Shown: in pieces, positions 39,993 to 51,240 of the stretch
Position numbering within the stretch: the first letter of the stretch is position 1
Layout: each line of letters opens with the position of its first letter
DNA from: Acanthornis magna
Taxonomy: Eukaryota; Chordata; Aves; Passeriformes; Acanthizidae
Assembly (NCBI GenBank): GCA_036785705.1
Contig: JAWUZG010000018.1
Span: 8,343,501 to 8,407,500 of the forward strand
DNA length: 64,000 nt
Reading direction: 5' to 3'
Made by a program: the position numbers and the translations under genes
Notes under the pieces: generated by a model
Database searches by the model: none
What the model saw: the letters and a program-made list of their open reading frames with translations, nothing else
What the model was told of the DNA's origin: nothing

Positions 39993-40172
39993 TTCAACTA
40001 ATTTTCTCGAGTGAAGTCAGTTTTGTCTATGACAGTAATCAGTGAGTAACCTCTTCCTGCCCTTAACTCAGGAGTCTGTTGTTATATTTTTTCTGCCCTG
40101 GGCAGCTGAGAAAAGGAATGATAGAGAAGCTTTTGTGGGCACCTGGCCTCTAGCCCAGCTCAAACCACCACA

Positions 40173-41268
40173 ATTATTTTCTGGACTGGGCCATCTGAAT
40201 TGGATGGCAATTTTACCTATGGAATATTAAATAAACATCAGTTCTTGTTGATGTTTATCTGTTCATCTAGATATGATGAAGTCTGTTGAGGTGAAGTCTG
40301 TGGACCTTTACCAAAATACCCATGGGCAGAAACAAGGGCTTCACACAGTGAAGAGGGATCAGCAGGACACTATCAGATACTGAGTTATTGCTCTCAATGT
40401 ATTTTTCCTAAAGTGGGAAACATCCCTCTAAACCCATGGTGATTCATGCTTCAGAGTCTTTACAGTAGAGGCATTGATCTTGCTGCTAAAGAACTGAACT
40501 GAACATTTCACATTCAATAAACATAAATATTTATGCCTTGAAACTCAACTAGTCAAGAGCCAACATCCAGAAATAGAAATTTTTGAAAGAACAAACATTT
40601 TGTTTTCAAAATAACCTGAAGAGTATAATCTTGGAGATATTTCCCATGGATTGTAGTGAAGCCAGATGTTTCTCCTCACAGCCCCATACCCAGGCACTTG
40701 GACTAAATTCTTGAATACTCCAGATTTCCTGAATGGTTCTGTCCTCTAGCAAAATTAGTGTATGTAATCTGTAAGAAACAAGTGGTCCCCTTTTCTGTGA
40801 AATGGGGAAGAATTGAAATGGGGAAGAATCATGATTGTGATTCTTTTGCATCAGCTCAAGCAATGTCCATCTGGCATGACTTTTAAGACCCTGATATCTG
40901 TAGTGCATAAGACCTTCATGAAGATCAATTAATTCCTCCTAGTAAGACTCCAGGTGCTTTATCATCTCCACTTTACTCAGGCCCTAGGAGAGTTATAAAG
41001 ATCAGACAAAAATGATTATGTATTGAACCACATTTTTAGAGGACTCTGCTAATGATTTAACCAAGTTATCTCTCTTCTCTCCCTGTGTTCTCTGGATTTC
41101 TGATTTATTAAAAGAAAAAAAGCAACCTTGTGATCTTTCTACAAATGTCAAGTATTAAATACTTTATGCAATCCTTTAAGGGAGAGGGAAAGAATGAGAG
41201 AACTGCAGGAAGTATTTTTTTAAATTACATGCTTTAAAATTCCCTCTTTTATACTATCTGACTTTAAG
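40173..41268. other. Unassigned spacer between the second and third LTRs
   Basis: No gene or repeat family is recognised. A perfect 10-bp hairpin (ATAAACATCA / TGATGTTTAT, 8-base loop) lies at 40231-40258. Confidence 0.55.
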
Positions 41269-41272
41269 GAGT
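41269..41272 (+). repeat. Target-site duplication, left copy (GAGT)
   Basis: GAGT directly precedes the LTR's TG and recurs directly after its CA at 42291-42294. A 4-bp duplication is the size typical of class I (gammaretrovirus-like, ERV1) and some other retroviral integrases. Four bases is weak alone, but the terminal inverted repeats agree with the edges. Confidence 0.7.
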
Positions 41273-41693
41273 TGTTATAAATAAAAATAAAGTGATTTTT
41301 CGCATGTTGGAGTTAATAATTACTGTTGTATTGTTATACCTGTTGAATAAAGTTGAAAGTTTGGATTTTTGATAAAGTTCTAGATTGAAAAGTTAAAAAG
41401 AGACTGTTTTAAAGATGTTTTAAGAGTGTAATGTTTCTGGGTAAAAGCATTGGGATATTAAAGTTGTTTGGAGCAAAATAAAAGGGATTGAAGGTACTTT
41501 AGATGGAAAAGCAGTTGAACCCATGTAACCCTGAGTTCAGAAGTTATGTACTTTTTTAAAAAAATCCTTTATCTTTGTAATTTTATTTATGTAAAACTCA
41601 GTTTTTATGTTGTATTGTAAATCTGTAAGCCCATCACCCATCCCAATATTAAAGGCACCCTGCAGCACCCGAGCTAAAAATAGAAGGTTTGCA

Positions 41694-41838
41694 CCTCTCC
41701 GCCCACCTCAAGTGGAATACTAATGAGGCCCTTTCCCGCCTTTGCAAATTACCCCTAGACAACGATCCATCTATTGGTGGGGAAGGCCACCTCATTAATT
41801 AGTATTCCCAATCACCAGCGAGCGAGAGGGCGGAGAGG
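41694..41838 (+). repeat. Long imperfect inverted repeat in U3 of the third LTR
   Basis: CCTCTCCGCCC (41694-41704) is exactly complementary to GGGCGGAGAGG (41828-41838). Inside it, GGAATACTAATGAGG (41714-41728) is complementary to CCTCATTAATTAGTATTCC (41790-41808) apart from a 4-base insertion (ATTA duplicate). The next bases GCCCTTTCCC and GGGGAAGGCC also pair partly. The loop is about 45 bases. The structure ends about 28 bp before the TATA box. Confidence 0.85.
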
Positions 41839-41865
41839 CTAATTCGGACCAGCCCATCAAAAAAC

Positions 41866-41874
41866 TTTATAAAT
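41866..41874 (+). promoter_or_regulatory. TATA box of the third LTR
   Basis: TTTATAAAT lies just downstream of the inverted repeat in U3; transcription would begin at roughly 41895-41900, making R about 360 bp long up to the AATAAA region. Current activity is unknown. Confidence 0.65.
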
Positions 41875-42201
41875 TTGGCCCTCTTCAGGAGCTGACAGGC
41901 TTTTTTTCCAGGTGCCTTTACCTCCAACAGCTGCAGACTCTGGTCTGTGCAGGGTGCCTGGTGTCTCTGTCTCTCTGACTAGCAGGGAGTCAGAGGCTGG
42001 GTCGGGTGCTGGGCCTCTTGCCCATTTTTTATGGGCTATACTTAAAATCTTTTTTTTTTGGACTTAAGATTAGCTTAAGTTCGCCACCCGGCCTGAGGGA
42101 TCTCCTTGTCCTTGACCACCAACCGGTGGCCAGGAGAGTCTTATTGCCGTCCTGGGACCTTCCTTTTTTTGTGCTTTTTTTTCTTTCTTTTTCCTTTCAT
42201 T

Positions 42202-42243
42202 TCTCCCTCGGGAGATCCTGGACCTCGTGGGTCCAGCAATAAA
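42202..42243 (+). promoter_or_regulatory. Two hairpins followed by the polyadenylation signal of the third LTR
   Basis: TCTCCCTCGGGAGA (42202-42215) forms a 5-bp stem with a CTCG loop. CTGGACC (42218-42224) pairs with GGTCCAG (42230-42236) across a 5-base loop. AATAAA follows at once at 42238-42243. Hairpins next to the signal are known in several retroviral R regions, where they modulate polyadenylation. Confidence 0.7.
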
Positions 42244-42290
42244 CACCTTTTGCTCTAACCCACGAGTATGAAATTGTCTTTTTTATGACA

Positions 42291-42294
42291 GAGT
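42291..42294 (+). repeat. Target-site duplication, right copy (GAGT)
   Basis: Exact match to 41269-41272, directly after the terminal CA. Confidence 0.7.
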
Positions 42295-45200
42295 TATATC
42301 AAAATAAGCTGCTAAAGGATAAACCAAGCAGGTAGGGAATCGACGCAAGTCTAGAAAGACAGGAAGGCTCCCTGCAGGGGAGAGTTCCCTATCTCCATCA
42401 GGATGCAAGTTTACTCTTCCCAAGTTTTAGGATGAGGTTAAATGGAGTCTCCAGGAAGGGATGGGATGGGTTCCTAGTAATCAAAAATGCAGAGCAGCAG
42501 TGATACACTGTGAGCAAGACAGGTGACAGCCTCTCCCAGAAAGAGCTAGTAGGCATTAATTAATTTTTAATTTGGTCACAAAACTATGAGTCTGTGTCTT
42601 TTGTTCTATAAACACACCTTTTCAAATACTGAGAGAAGAGATACCTAAATAAAGCATTGCTCTGAAAATGCTGTTTCTATGCCTTTTGAATACAAGAAAC
42701 AGCAGCTCCTGAATGAAAGTTTCTAGGGATGTGAACAGTAATCTGCTAATTGTTAATTGTTGATAGGATTAAAAACTGGGACACCACAAAGAGGGAACGA
42801 GGTCTGAAGAGTTTGCACACATATTTCAACTTACAGCCAAGCATAAAAATCCATGCACCCTTTTTGGAAAGCTGGGTGTAGAGCTGTCAGTCTGATGTTT
42901 TCTGTCTCTGGCAGAAAGATAATAGTATGAAATAAATACTGACACTGAAGCTCCATGTCTAGGCAGACCCACATCACAGGAAAAAGTGTATCCAGGAGCC
43001 CTTTCTTCCCCTGATAAGAGAAACTCTGTGCCTATTAGCACATTGGGCCCATAAAGTCTTATCACCCAGCTTGGGAAGGCTAAAGGGTTGGCTTCTGCTG
43101 ATGAAGCTTGAGCCCCCTGACCCATACTATTATTTAATTAGATGTTCATCTAGGAACTTCAATACTGACTCCAAAGCTGCTGGATGGTTGGCCTAAATAA
43201 TGGGAAGTTTAGTCACCAGGAGAGTTAGGTGTTGTGTGCCACTGGCAAAGAGACAGGAGAGACCAAGGTGTGAGGATGAGGCCTCTGCAAAGGCAAGGAA
43301 CTGATTAGGAGAGATGTGCCCAGATGATCATAGCAGGAAATTCGTGACCCGTGCTGTGCAGAAAGATGAAAAAAAACATGGGTTTCTGTCATCCCCTTGA
43401 AGTTAGTTTTTTTAAGTGTGCAAGAACTTCTTGCCACAGCTTTGTGCTGTGAACTCATGTTGAGGCAATTACCTATGATGACCTCTAAGTCCTTTTCTGA
43501 ATTACTTATTTCCAAGACAGAAATTTGTGCACTCTGTGTTCCTAGCTATCTTGTGTTATATTTGACGATACAAAATGTACTTATATTACTTTGTGATCAT
43601 CTACCAAGTGATTCAGGTCTCCCTGTAAGAGTACCAGAACTATTAAGTATACTCTGTGATCTCATCAGTTACTATGCTAGTAAAATTTTTGTATCTTTAG
43701 CTCAGAGAAAAATAGGGGACAAGAATAAATTCCTTTTGGCCTTATGGCTAAAGCTCCATTCCTGACTACTTTCTCAGTATGTTTTGCATTTTGAGATTCA
43801 ACAGGGGACCAAGTTTTGGTTAATTTTGCTGTCTTTTAGATCCAAGATCCTGAGATCAAAAGTCAGAAACTGTATTATCATAATTCTAAGACAATCCCAA
43901 GTATAAAAAAATATAACTTGATTATATCCCTTAGACCTGAAATCCTAACATAAGACAGGAACAGTTGATTTGAAAAGACCTACTTTCCGCAAATTCATGC
44001 TGAGTGATGGCGAACCGTTCCATAGTCTCTAAATTTAATTGTCAGTCTCAAATTGGCTCCATATTTTTTCCAGGAATTGCTATCCAAGTGCTCTCAAATT
44101 CCCACAGCTCCAGCTTTTATTCAGTTTTTTAATCATGGCACTCCTCCAGTCCTTTTAAATTTCTATACATTTCAAGTGTCTGTTAATTATGAAAAGTAAT
44201 AGATATGCTCAGAAAGAAATTTTCTCAGAGCTTCCTCTAAGACAATTGGATTTTGTTTATTCTCTCCTGCTGTTTGATTGGCAAATCTTTCATTTTTCTG
44301 CAGATGTCTTCCATTCTTTTCATTGTAAATGGAGTTGAATGTTTTGTGCTCTTCACAGCTGAGTAGGGGATAGATTTGTCTTCCTTTTTAGTAAGAAAAT
44401 TTATCAACCATTTCTATTCCTCTACATTTCCGAATTAGAGGTTTCTTAATTTGTTACTTCTTTAATCCTTGTTATTTAGTTTTCTCCTTACGTGGACTTT
44501 AAACATAGATGATATAATATTACTGCTTCTGTATGTCTTTTTAAAACACTAGGACTAGATTATTTTTCTTTTTTGGGGCATAATTACGTGCACAATCATT
44601 ACAGGTTGATATGCCTGGGATATATGCTGAACCAGAAGAGGAAATGGTGCATCTCAGTGAACCTGTGACAAACCTGATCCTATCCATTGTCTGAATATCT
44701 TTTTGTCAAGCACAACCTTTTATTAATTTCTGTTAATTATGCTACCAAATCACTATAAATTTCTAGTTTAACATATCCCACTTGGTTTACCAGTCAATTA
44801 ACTTGGCAATGTTTTAAGACCGCTTTTTTTAAAAGTCTTCTAAATGCATATTCTAGTTGTCAGTCCTACATTCTTCTTGCCTTATGTATACCAGGTATCT
44901 AGGTCATACAGCTAATATTCGGGAAATTGCTAATTTTAGGTCCAATTTGAGTGACAGACAAAAAAACCAAACTAATTTCATTCAGAATCTATAAGGAAAC
45001 CTTGGTCCTGACTCTTTCGAACATGAGGAAATGTTTAGTTTTATTTATTAATTCGTTTATTTATTTATATATTTATGTGAAATAGCCTTGAAATAGCTTG
45101 ACTCTATTGTCATTTGAGATAGTGGATCTTAAATTCACTTAAAACTTCATTCAATACTGCAAGGCCAGTGCATTAAACAAATAGCAGGCTTGGAAAACAC

Positions 45201-48200
45201 ACAATAAAATTTTTAACCATGAACTCTTGGTGCCAGTGGGTCGGAAGCACCCTCTGTTAAGTGCTACTGCATTTGGCATCACTGCTGAAGAGTCAACCTC
45301 CAGGTACCACAAAAGCTCATTAACTTACAATATCCAACTGCACTGTTTCTCAGCTGTAGTGCTACAGCCCTTAAGCTCGTCACAGTGGATTATTACGAGG
45401 TTAATTCTGCTAGTTTAGAGAAGAGATTTTTTTGTCATAGCAGATCACTTTTCTGTTGCTGGCTGAATTTTACCTTCCTCAAACCCTTACATTCACCCTT
45501 CATATATTCAGCGAAGGTATAAAGAGAATGCAGGACTATCCCTACATGTGTGTGATGCTGTGCTTTACATTTTCTTTCAACCGCAATGGCTTCAGGCCTA
45601 AATCTTACTTGTCACCTCTTCTCTATTTTTTACTTCCCCTTTGTCTGTTTTTTTGCCAAGCAGAGATCATAGCACCGTGGTCTCTCCCCCGGATGGAAGC
45701 TTTTCCTCAGCATGGCAAACATTAACTTACAGAACCCTCTGCTCTCTCTCAGACACACATACCAGAGGCACCAACGGTGCCTCAAACAAAAGCAGTGGGG
45801 CATCTAGATGTGAATCACAGTCTCAGATTCTTGCAATACCAAACTCCTTGATGCTGTGGGAGACTTGACTGGAGCCCCAGGAGGAAGAACAGCAGATGTG
45901 ATAGGATGAAGGGGTGACTGGCCCTGCACACAGGCTCAGGGCTGCATCCCCACCTGGGGATGATGGCCTGATGTGTGAAGCTGAGCCCACAGCCACACAG
46001 ACTTTCCTCCAGGACAGGGAGCAGACCAAGATTTTAGACTGCCATTTTGTGGGCAGTTGATACCTTTTCTACCTCTTCATAGAGAAGTGGATTTCACAGC
46101 AAATCTGGACTCTATCCAGCTGCACCCCATAAGCTGCATGAGGTTGCATTTGTCTCCTTTATATAAAAAATTAAGGACTTGGTCTTGGTAAAAGTTGGGG
46201 AACAGAGAAAGAGTAGACAATTTAATACTGAATAATTAACTGAGTATCCAGAATTTCCATGTTCAGTCCTTTGAAGATATTTGGGTCCTTTACATACAGA
46301 GCTGACATTGCATACAGGTAACTTCACATGTAGAGGTGAAGAGTGCAAGTGATAATGGCTAACTAAACCGCAGCCATGCAGGATTCTCTGTGGTGCCACT
46401 GGCATCACAAAGTCTCCCTGTGCACCTTTGTTCTCCACTGAGCTCAACCATTTCCCATCAGTCTTGAATTAGCTATAATCGGAATGCACGGGGTCACTGA
46501 GGAGGTATAATTCTTGCTCTCAGTAGAGTAATAGGTTGTTTTGTGATTAATATTTAATGGGAGTGAGTTTGGAATCTCCAGGAAGCCATTAATAGTTGAT
46601 CTGCTTAAAGGGGGGTTATTTGGGTTCATCCCATCTGCAGTAATTACGATACACACAAGCTTGTGGGCAGCAGCCACACAGGATACTAGGTCTTGAACCC
46701 TGAGGGGAGCAAAAGCCTGTCTGAATGAGGAACAGTTATCTGTAATTCATGCAAAATGGGAAACATGCTCTCTGAGAATAAATACAATGTATAAAATCAT
46801 ACCTAAAGCTATTAATCTTTGGGTTTAAACTTTTTAAAAGAAAGTTTGCTTGGGAAAAAAAAATCCTTCATTTAGACATGCCTTTATTGTTGCTTTCTGA
46901 AGTACAAATAGGGAACAAAGCTCAAGAAAAACTTGCCCATAATAGAGATCATCTTACTTCAAAGCAATTCTTAGAACATTGGAACAATATTACAGAAAAG
47001 CAAATGGAATATATAAATAAATAAATAAAACCCTCTAAACCTTAGGTTTAGGCGATCAGTAGAAAACATCAGTGGGTAATTTTTTATAAAAAGACAAATA
47101 CCTCATTTTTCCAAAACTGCATTTTTTGATTGACTGCAGCTATTTGTGATGTTATGCCAAGTTAGGCAAATAGCATACCCTACCATAAATATTATTTTCT
47201 GATAGGAAATAATTTTGACTGTTTATGAACTAAGTATTTTGAGTTTTTGTTTTGAATCAACATTCTAGACCTAATATATATATATATATATAATGTTTAT
47301 AGATTTTTCTTTAGAAGTTACTGAAGGTGAAATGTTTTGCTTAGGGTGGAATAACCAGAATTATTTTTTTAAAGACAGTTTATGGAGTTTGAATTGTAAT
47401 TTTTTCTAAGAATCTGAAAATTCAGGCACTCATATAGCAAACATGGGATAACAAGGACCAGCAAAAGTCTTCACTTCACCCTAGATACCGAAAAGTTTGA
47501 GATCTTAGAGCTTACAATCCACATGATATCGGTGCTTATGAGAGTGAAACCAGAATATTTGAACCTTTAACTGAGTTTCTACATGGAAAGTCCTTCAGAA
47601 TTCTGAGTGATTTAGATGATGTGAACATAAATCTGATCATTTATAAAAGGCCCAAAACCTTTTGTGTCCTTTGCAGTGCTCTTAGCAATCTTGACTGCTA
47701 CTGGGAGCACATGGTGCCATTGAGTTTATTGTTGCTATTGATCCAGGCGCACTCAGTACCAACCCCTTTGCATGCTAGCTCTGATCCTCAGCAAGGATAG
47801 GGAAGGCACTCTATGCTTCAGTCATCCTAAATTTTGTCTCAGAGTGATGTCCTTAATATTCTTGGCTCTTATAAATTTCCAGCTTGCTCTCTAAAGGAGC
47901 TCAGAAGAATGAGACTCAAGGGGTAAAGTCCAAGCCTGGACCAACAGCTCTTAGAGCAGGGCACTGATCTCTGCTGGTCCCTTGTGGCTGCTTTCAGCTC
48001 TTGTTCCAACAGGGTAGTGAAGAAAAGCTGGATTTCAGTAAAGAAATAGAGGCTTTAATCATCAAAAGGAGCCAGTGTTAAGAAACCAAAAAACAAATCC
48101 TTTCTTTCTATTAGAATAGATGTAGACTCATCAAAAAACATAGTTCAAACTGATGCCCAGAAAGCCAAATTATAAATTAATCTGATGGCAGTGATGCAGA

Positions 48201-50421
48201 TTAAGAATTGTTGGGTTTTTTGTTATTTTTTTCTTTGAATATATTTAGCCAGCTCTCAATATCCCAGGATACTGCTTTCTTGTCTCTATATTATCACTTG
48301 ATAAATTGTTTTTGCAGCTTAAATTTCACTGTTACACCTTCACAACGTGGAATTTGTGAAACTGCTCTCATTTCACCACTAAGTTATGACAGTTTTGCAG
48401 TGTGTGCTATTAACTGCCTTTGCCAGCATTTTTTGAGCTTGAGGACTTGCCTTTGTATATCAAAGGATGAAATAAGTGAAAATATACTATTACTATTGCG
48501 GATAGAAATCGGGCTGTGATGTGTGGTTTCTGAAGTCCTCCAATTCTGGTTTTTTGTGTACCCAGAGAGCACCAGAAACCTCAGGCTTTGGCTAAAGTTT
48601 CATCTGGATAACAAGAAAATCTTCTGACCTGTGTCAGTGTACAACATATGACAAGTGTCAGAAAATGTCAGGAACTACTGTGAACAGCACATTTGAGGAG
48701 AAAACAATGAAACAAAAGAAAAATTACTATAGATAGTCCTAGTGAGTACTGTGGAGTTATGTTTAATACATGCTTTTAGATGATCTGGCTATATCTGGTA
48801 AATGTATCAGAAATGAAGTCTCTAATAGAACCACAACGTGATCCTGAATTCATTAGAACTGTGCATTTTCCTGGATTTAGTCATACCTGTAGGTACTTCA
48901 AGTAAGATCCTGATGCAGAGACACACTTCCATATTTGTAACCTCTTCCAGTGTGATCTTGTAGAGTTTCAAAAAAGGAAGAAGTGAAAACAGAAATGGTA
49001 TTGATTGATGCTACATGATCTCCAAAGCACCTTTCCCATAAAGTTGGAAGATTAGTTTCTATGGCAGAGCTGCTTCAGTGCTGAGGGCAGGAATCTCAGG
49101 ATTCCCCATTGACAAGGATGCTTTAACCACTGTGCTCCTGCTTCTTTACCTCCTGGTTCTCGTTTTACATTCTATGGAGAAATGTTTTTGAAGGGAAGTG
49201 CTTTGCTGCTATTCAGGGATGAGAACTGTGGGTTTGAACAGTTCCTCTGGGCTCCAGACAAGGGCAGGCAGCCCTGATTTCTTGTGTACTCTTCTCTAAC
49301 TCGACATTAAGTCAGAGATAGTTTCAGCAACAACACCCTTTTTATAGATTTTGTGCCAAAAAATAACAGCTTCTGAGGACCCTGAGCCTGGAGATTATTC
49401 AGGAGGAATTCATGGAACATCCCCACAGCACTGACACTTCTCCAGGCTTCTCTGAAACTCTATCCAGACACAGTGGAGGAAGAATCAGGCTAAGCAGCTC
49501 TTCAGGCAAGGAACTTTCTTGGCTGCAATTCTGTGATCTGGGTGTGTAGTAAACTTTCCCCCAGACCAGAGCAAGAGGGAGCTTAAGCCAGGAGCTCTGT
49601 ACTGGTGAGCTCAAATTTCCCTTTTTGGTTTCTGTAAGACTTTGGACACCCAGAAAGCTGATTTCTCAGGTCTCTCTGCTCTCTGCACTGCACCGCTGTC
49701 CCTCAGTCACCTGTCCTTGCCCTTCCAAGGACAGCCCATCACCATCCCTTTCCAGTTGAGTGTGAACAAACCTTTTTAAGAGACTGTTTTGGATTGAGAA
49801 TTCCTAGGGTCCTCCTAAATCCTGTTTTATACTCCTTTGTCTTTTTTCAACTTTAATTCTAAAGAGGGTATATACCTCAGCCTTAAAGAGTAAAGAATCT
49901 GATTATCTCCCCTGACAGCGAATAGTGTCTTGAGGTGATGTGCAAGTCACATTTGAGTGCACTTACTTAAGAGGGTAATCTCTAATTTGCCTTTGGTTTT
50001 TGTGATTATTTGATAATAATATGTCAAATTTTCCTCAGTTCCACAGGATTAGATATATTTCTTTCACAGGATAAAATGACCAAGCAGCTGAGGAGTGTGT
50101 GAAGTAGTGACCAAATTCAGGAAGAACAGCTTTTTCTCATGTAAAACTGTCTTAGCCCTAATGGTCACTCAAAATCTGACTGTTGAAGCTTTTAAAATTT
50201 AATTTGCTGATAGGTCAATAGTGTGAACACATGATCTCCTCATTTGGAATGCAAGTTTTGCCCACTGGGGAAAAGACTTGTGATTTACTGCTCATCTTTT
50301 GCAGTTTGTTGTATGGGAAGGGTGGTGCTTGCAACATGATGTAATTGTTATGGAAATAAATACTCTTGTATGAAAACAATTATTCAGAGTAACAGACTGA
50401 GAACAATTGCTATCAATTGCA
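42295..50421. other. Unassigned AT-rich sequence with small simple repeats
   Basis: No gene or interspersed repeat is recognised. Simple repeats are an (AT)n run at about 47272-47292 and an (AAAT)n run at about 47015-47031. An AT-rich (ATTT)n-like patch lies at about 45038-45075. Relatively GC-rich unassigned stretches are at 45640-46020 and 49060-49760; both have only short open frames. Confidence 0.55.
47272..47292. repeat. (AT)n microsatellite
   Basis: An uninterrupted alternating AT run of about 20 bp; likely length-polymorphic. Confidence 0.85.
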
Positions 50422-51240
50422 ATCACAGAATCATAAAATCATAGAATATCCTGAGTCGGAAGGGACCCACAAAGATCATGCAGTCCAACTCCTGGCCCTG
50501 CATGGGACCATGCCCAAGAGTCACACCATGTGCCCAAGAGCATTGGCCAAACACTTCTTGAACTCTGTCAGGTTTGGGGCTGTGACCACGGCCCTGGGGA
50601 GCTGTTCCAGAATGCAGCCACCTCTGGGTGAAGAAACTTTTTCTAATATCCAACCTAAACCTCCCCTGACACAACTTCAGGCCATTACCTTGGGTCTTGT
50701 CACTCACCCTAGAGAGATTAGGGTCTGCCCCTCTTCCCCTCATGAGGAAGCTGTAACTTCAATGAGGTCTCCCTCAGTCTCCTCCAGGCTGAGCAGACCA
50801 AGTGTCTTCTGCCACTCTTCATGTGGCTTCCCCTCAAGGCTCTTCACCATCCTTGTGGTCCTCCTTTGGATGCTCTTTAATAATAGTTTAATAGCTTTTT
50901 TTTTTTTATTGTGGTGCCCAAAACTGTCCACAATACTCAAGGTGCGGCTGCCCCAGGTCAGAGCAGAGCAGGACAATCCCCTCCTTCGCCCGGCTGGCAA
51001 TGCTGTGCCTGATGTCCCTCAGGACAGGCTTGGCCTTCCTGCCAGGGCACTGCTGGCTCATGTTCAACTTGCCATCACCCAGGACCCCCAGGTCCCTTTC
51101 TGCAGTGCTGCTCTCCAGCCTCTCCTTCCCCAGTCTTTACACACAACCAGCGTTGCCCCATTCCAGGTACAGAATCCAGCACTTGCCCATGTTAAACTTC
51201 ATGTAGTAGGTGATTGCCCATCTCTTTAATCCATCAAATT
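50422..51240 (-). mobile_element. CR1-X-type LINE, 5'-truncated, 3' end on the left
   Basis: The left edge (AATCACAGAATCATAAAATC) is the reverse complement of the CR1 3' octamer repeat, followed by the CR1-X-type 'gggacccacaaagatcatgcagtccaactcctggccctgcatggg' region. Further right are the ORF2 C-terminal segment (minus strand, roughly 50750-50900, with residues reading VKSLEGKPHEEWQ and LGLFSLEE-like LGLLSLEE) and then the part just downstream of the RT core, ending near 51240 in 'gttaaacttcatgtagtaggtgattgcccatc'. A T13-type expansion at about 50897-50909 has grown inside it. About 820 bp long, so 5'-truncated before the RT catalytic box. The 270-codon plus-strand frame at 50417-51229 is an antisense chance frame through the element. 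Confidence 0.93.

Larger units (their letters stand above)
39014..40172 (+). mobile_element. Solo LTR, ERVL-type (class III) endogenous retrovirus, about 1.16 kb
   Basis: The left part ('tgtactgggcttgggtggcaag', 'gaatgccaatgccagccaattccaagacgg', 'agcagcagtggtagca') and the body made of repeated 'ctgcagcccatgg' and 'cactggagcag' motifs are the conserved layout of avian ERVL LTRs. The right end is 'tgatagagaagcttttgtggg' followed by 'cacctggcctctagcccagctcaaaccaccaca', closing in CA at 40172. Orientation is plus: AATAAA at 39987-39992 in the expected place, before the U5 'gaagtcagttttgtctatgacagtaat' segment. A second AATAAA at 39893-39898 appears to be a point-mutation product. No target duplication is recognisable (CTTAG before, ATTAT after), so the left edge is less certain than the right. 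No viral genes adjoin it. The minus-strand 220-codon frame at 39191-39853 is a GC-rich chance frame. Confidence 0.85.
41273..42290 (+). mobile_element. Solo LTR of a second retrovirus type, probably class I (ERV1), 1018 bp
   Basis: The element starts TGTTATAAATAAA and ends TTTTTTATGACA; the reverse complement of the end is TGTCATAAAAAA, so the ends form a good imperfect terminal inverted repeat with canonical TG...CA. GAGT flanks both sides. Orientation is plus: TTTATAAAT TATA box at 41866-41874, about 370 bp later AATAAA at 42238-42243, and a short downstream part to the CA. The first about 370 bp are AT-rich, then the composition changes abruptly at about 41630 to a CpG-containing U3 with a long inverted repeat (41694-41838). 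The leader holds a C/T-rich tract at about 42160-42210. It shares no sequence with the two ERVL-type LTRs. No viral coding sequence adjoins it. The class call rests on the 4-bp duplication; a database search would be needed to name the family. Confidence 0.8.

Noticed and set aside
21112..40172. The two ERVL-type LTRs as the two ends of one provirus
   Set aside because: They are in the same orientation but about 17 kb apart, differ clearly in sequence and internal repeats, the first has its own complete target duplication, and no gag or pol sequence lies between them.
50417..51229. Plus-strand open frame of 270 codons
   Set aside because: It runs antisense through a CR1-X element whose true coding strand is minus; the translation has no domain I recognise.
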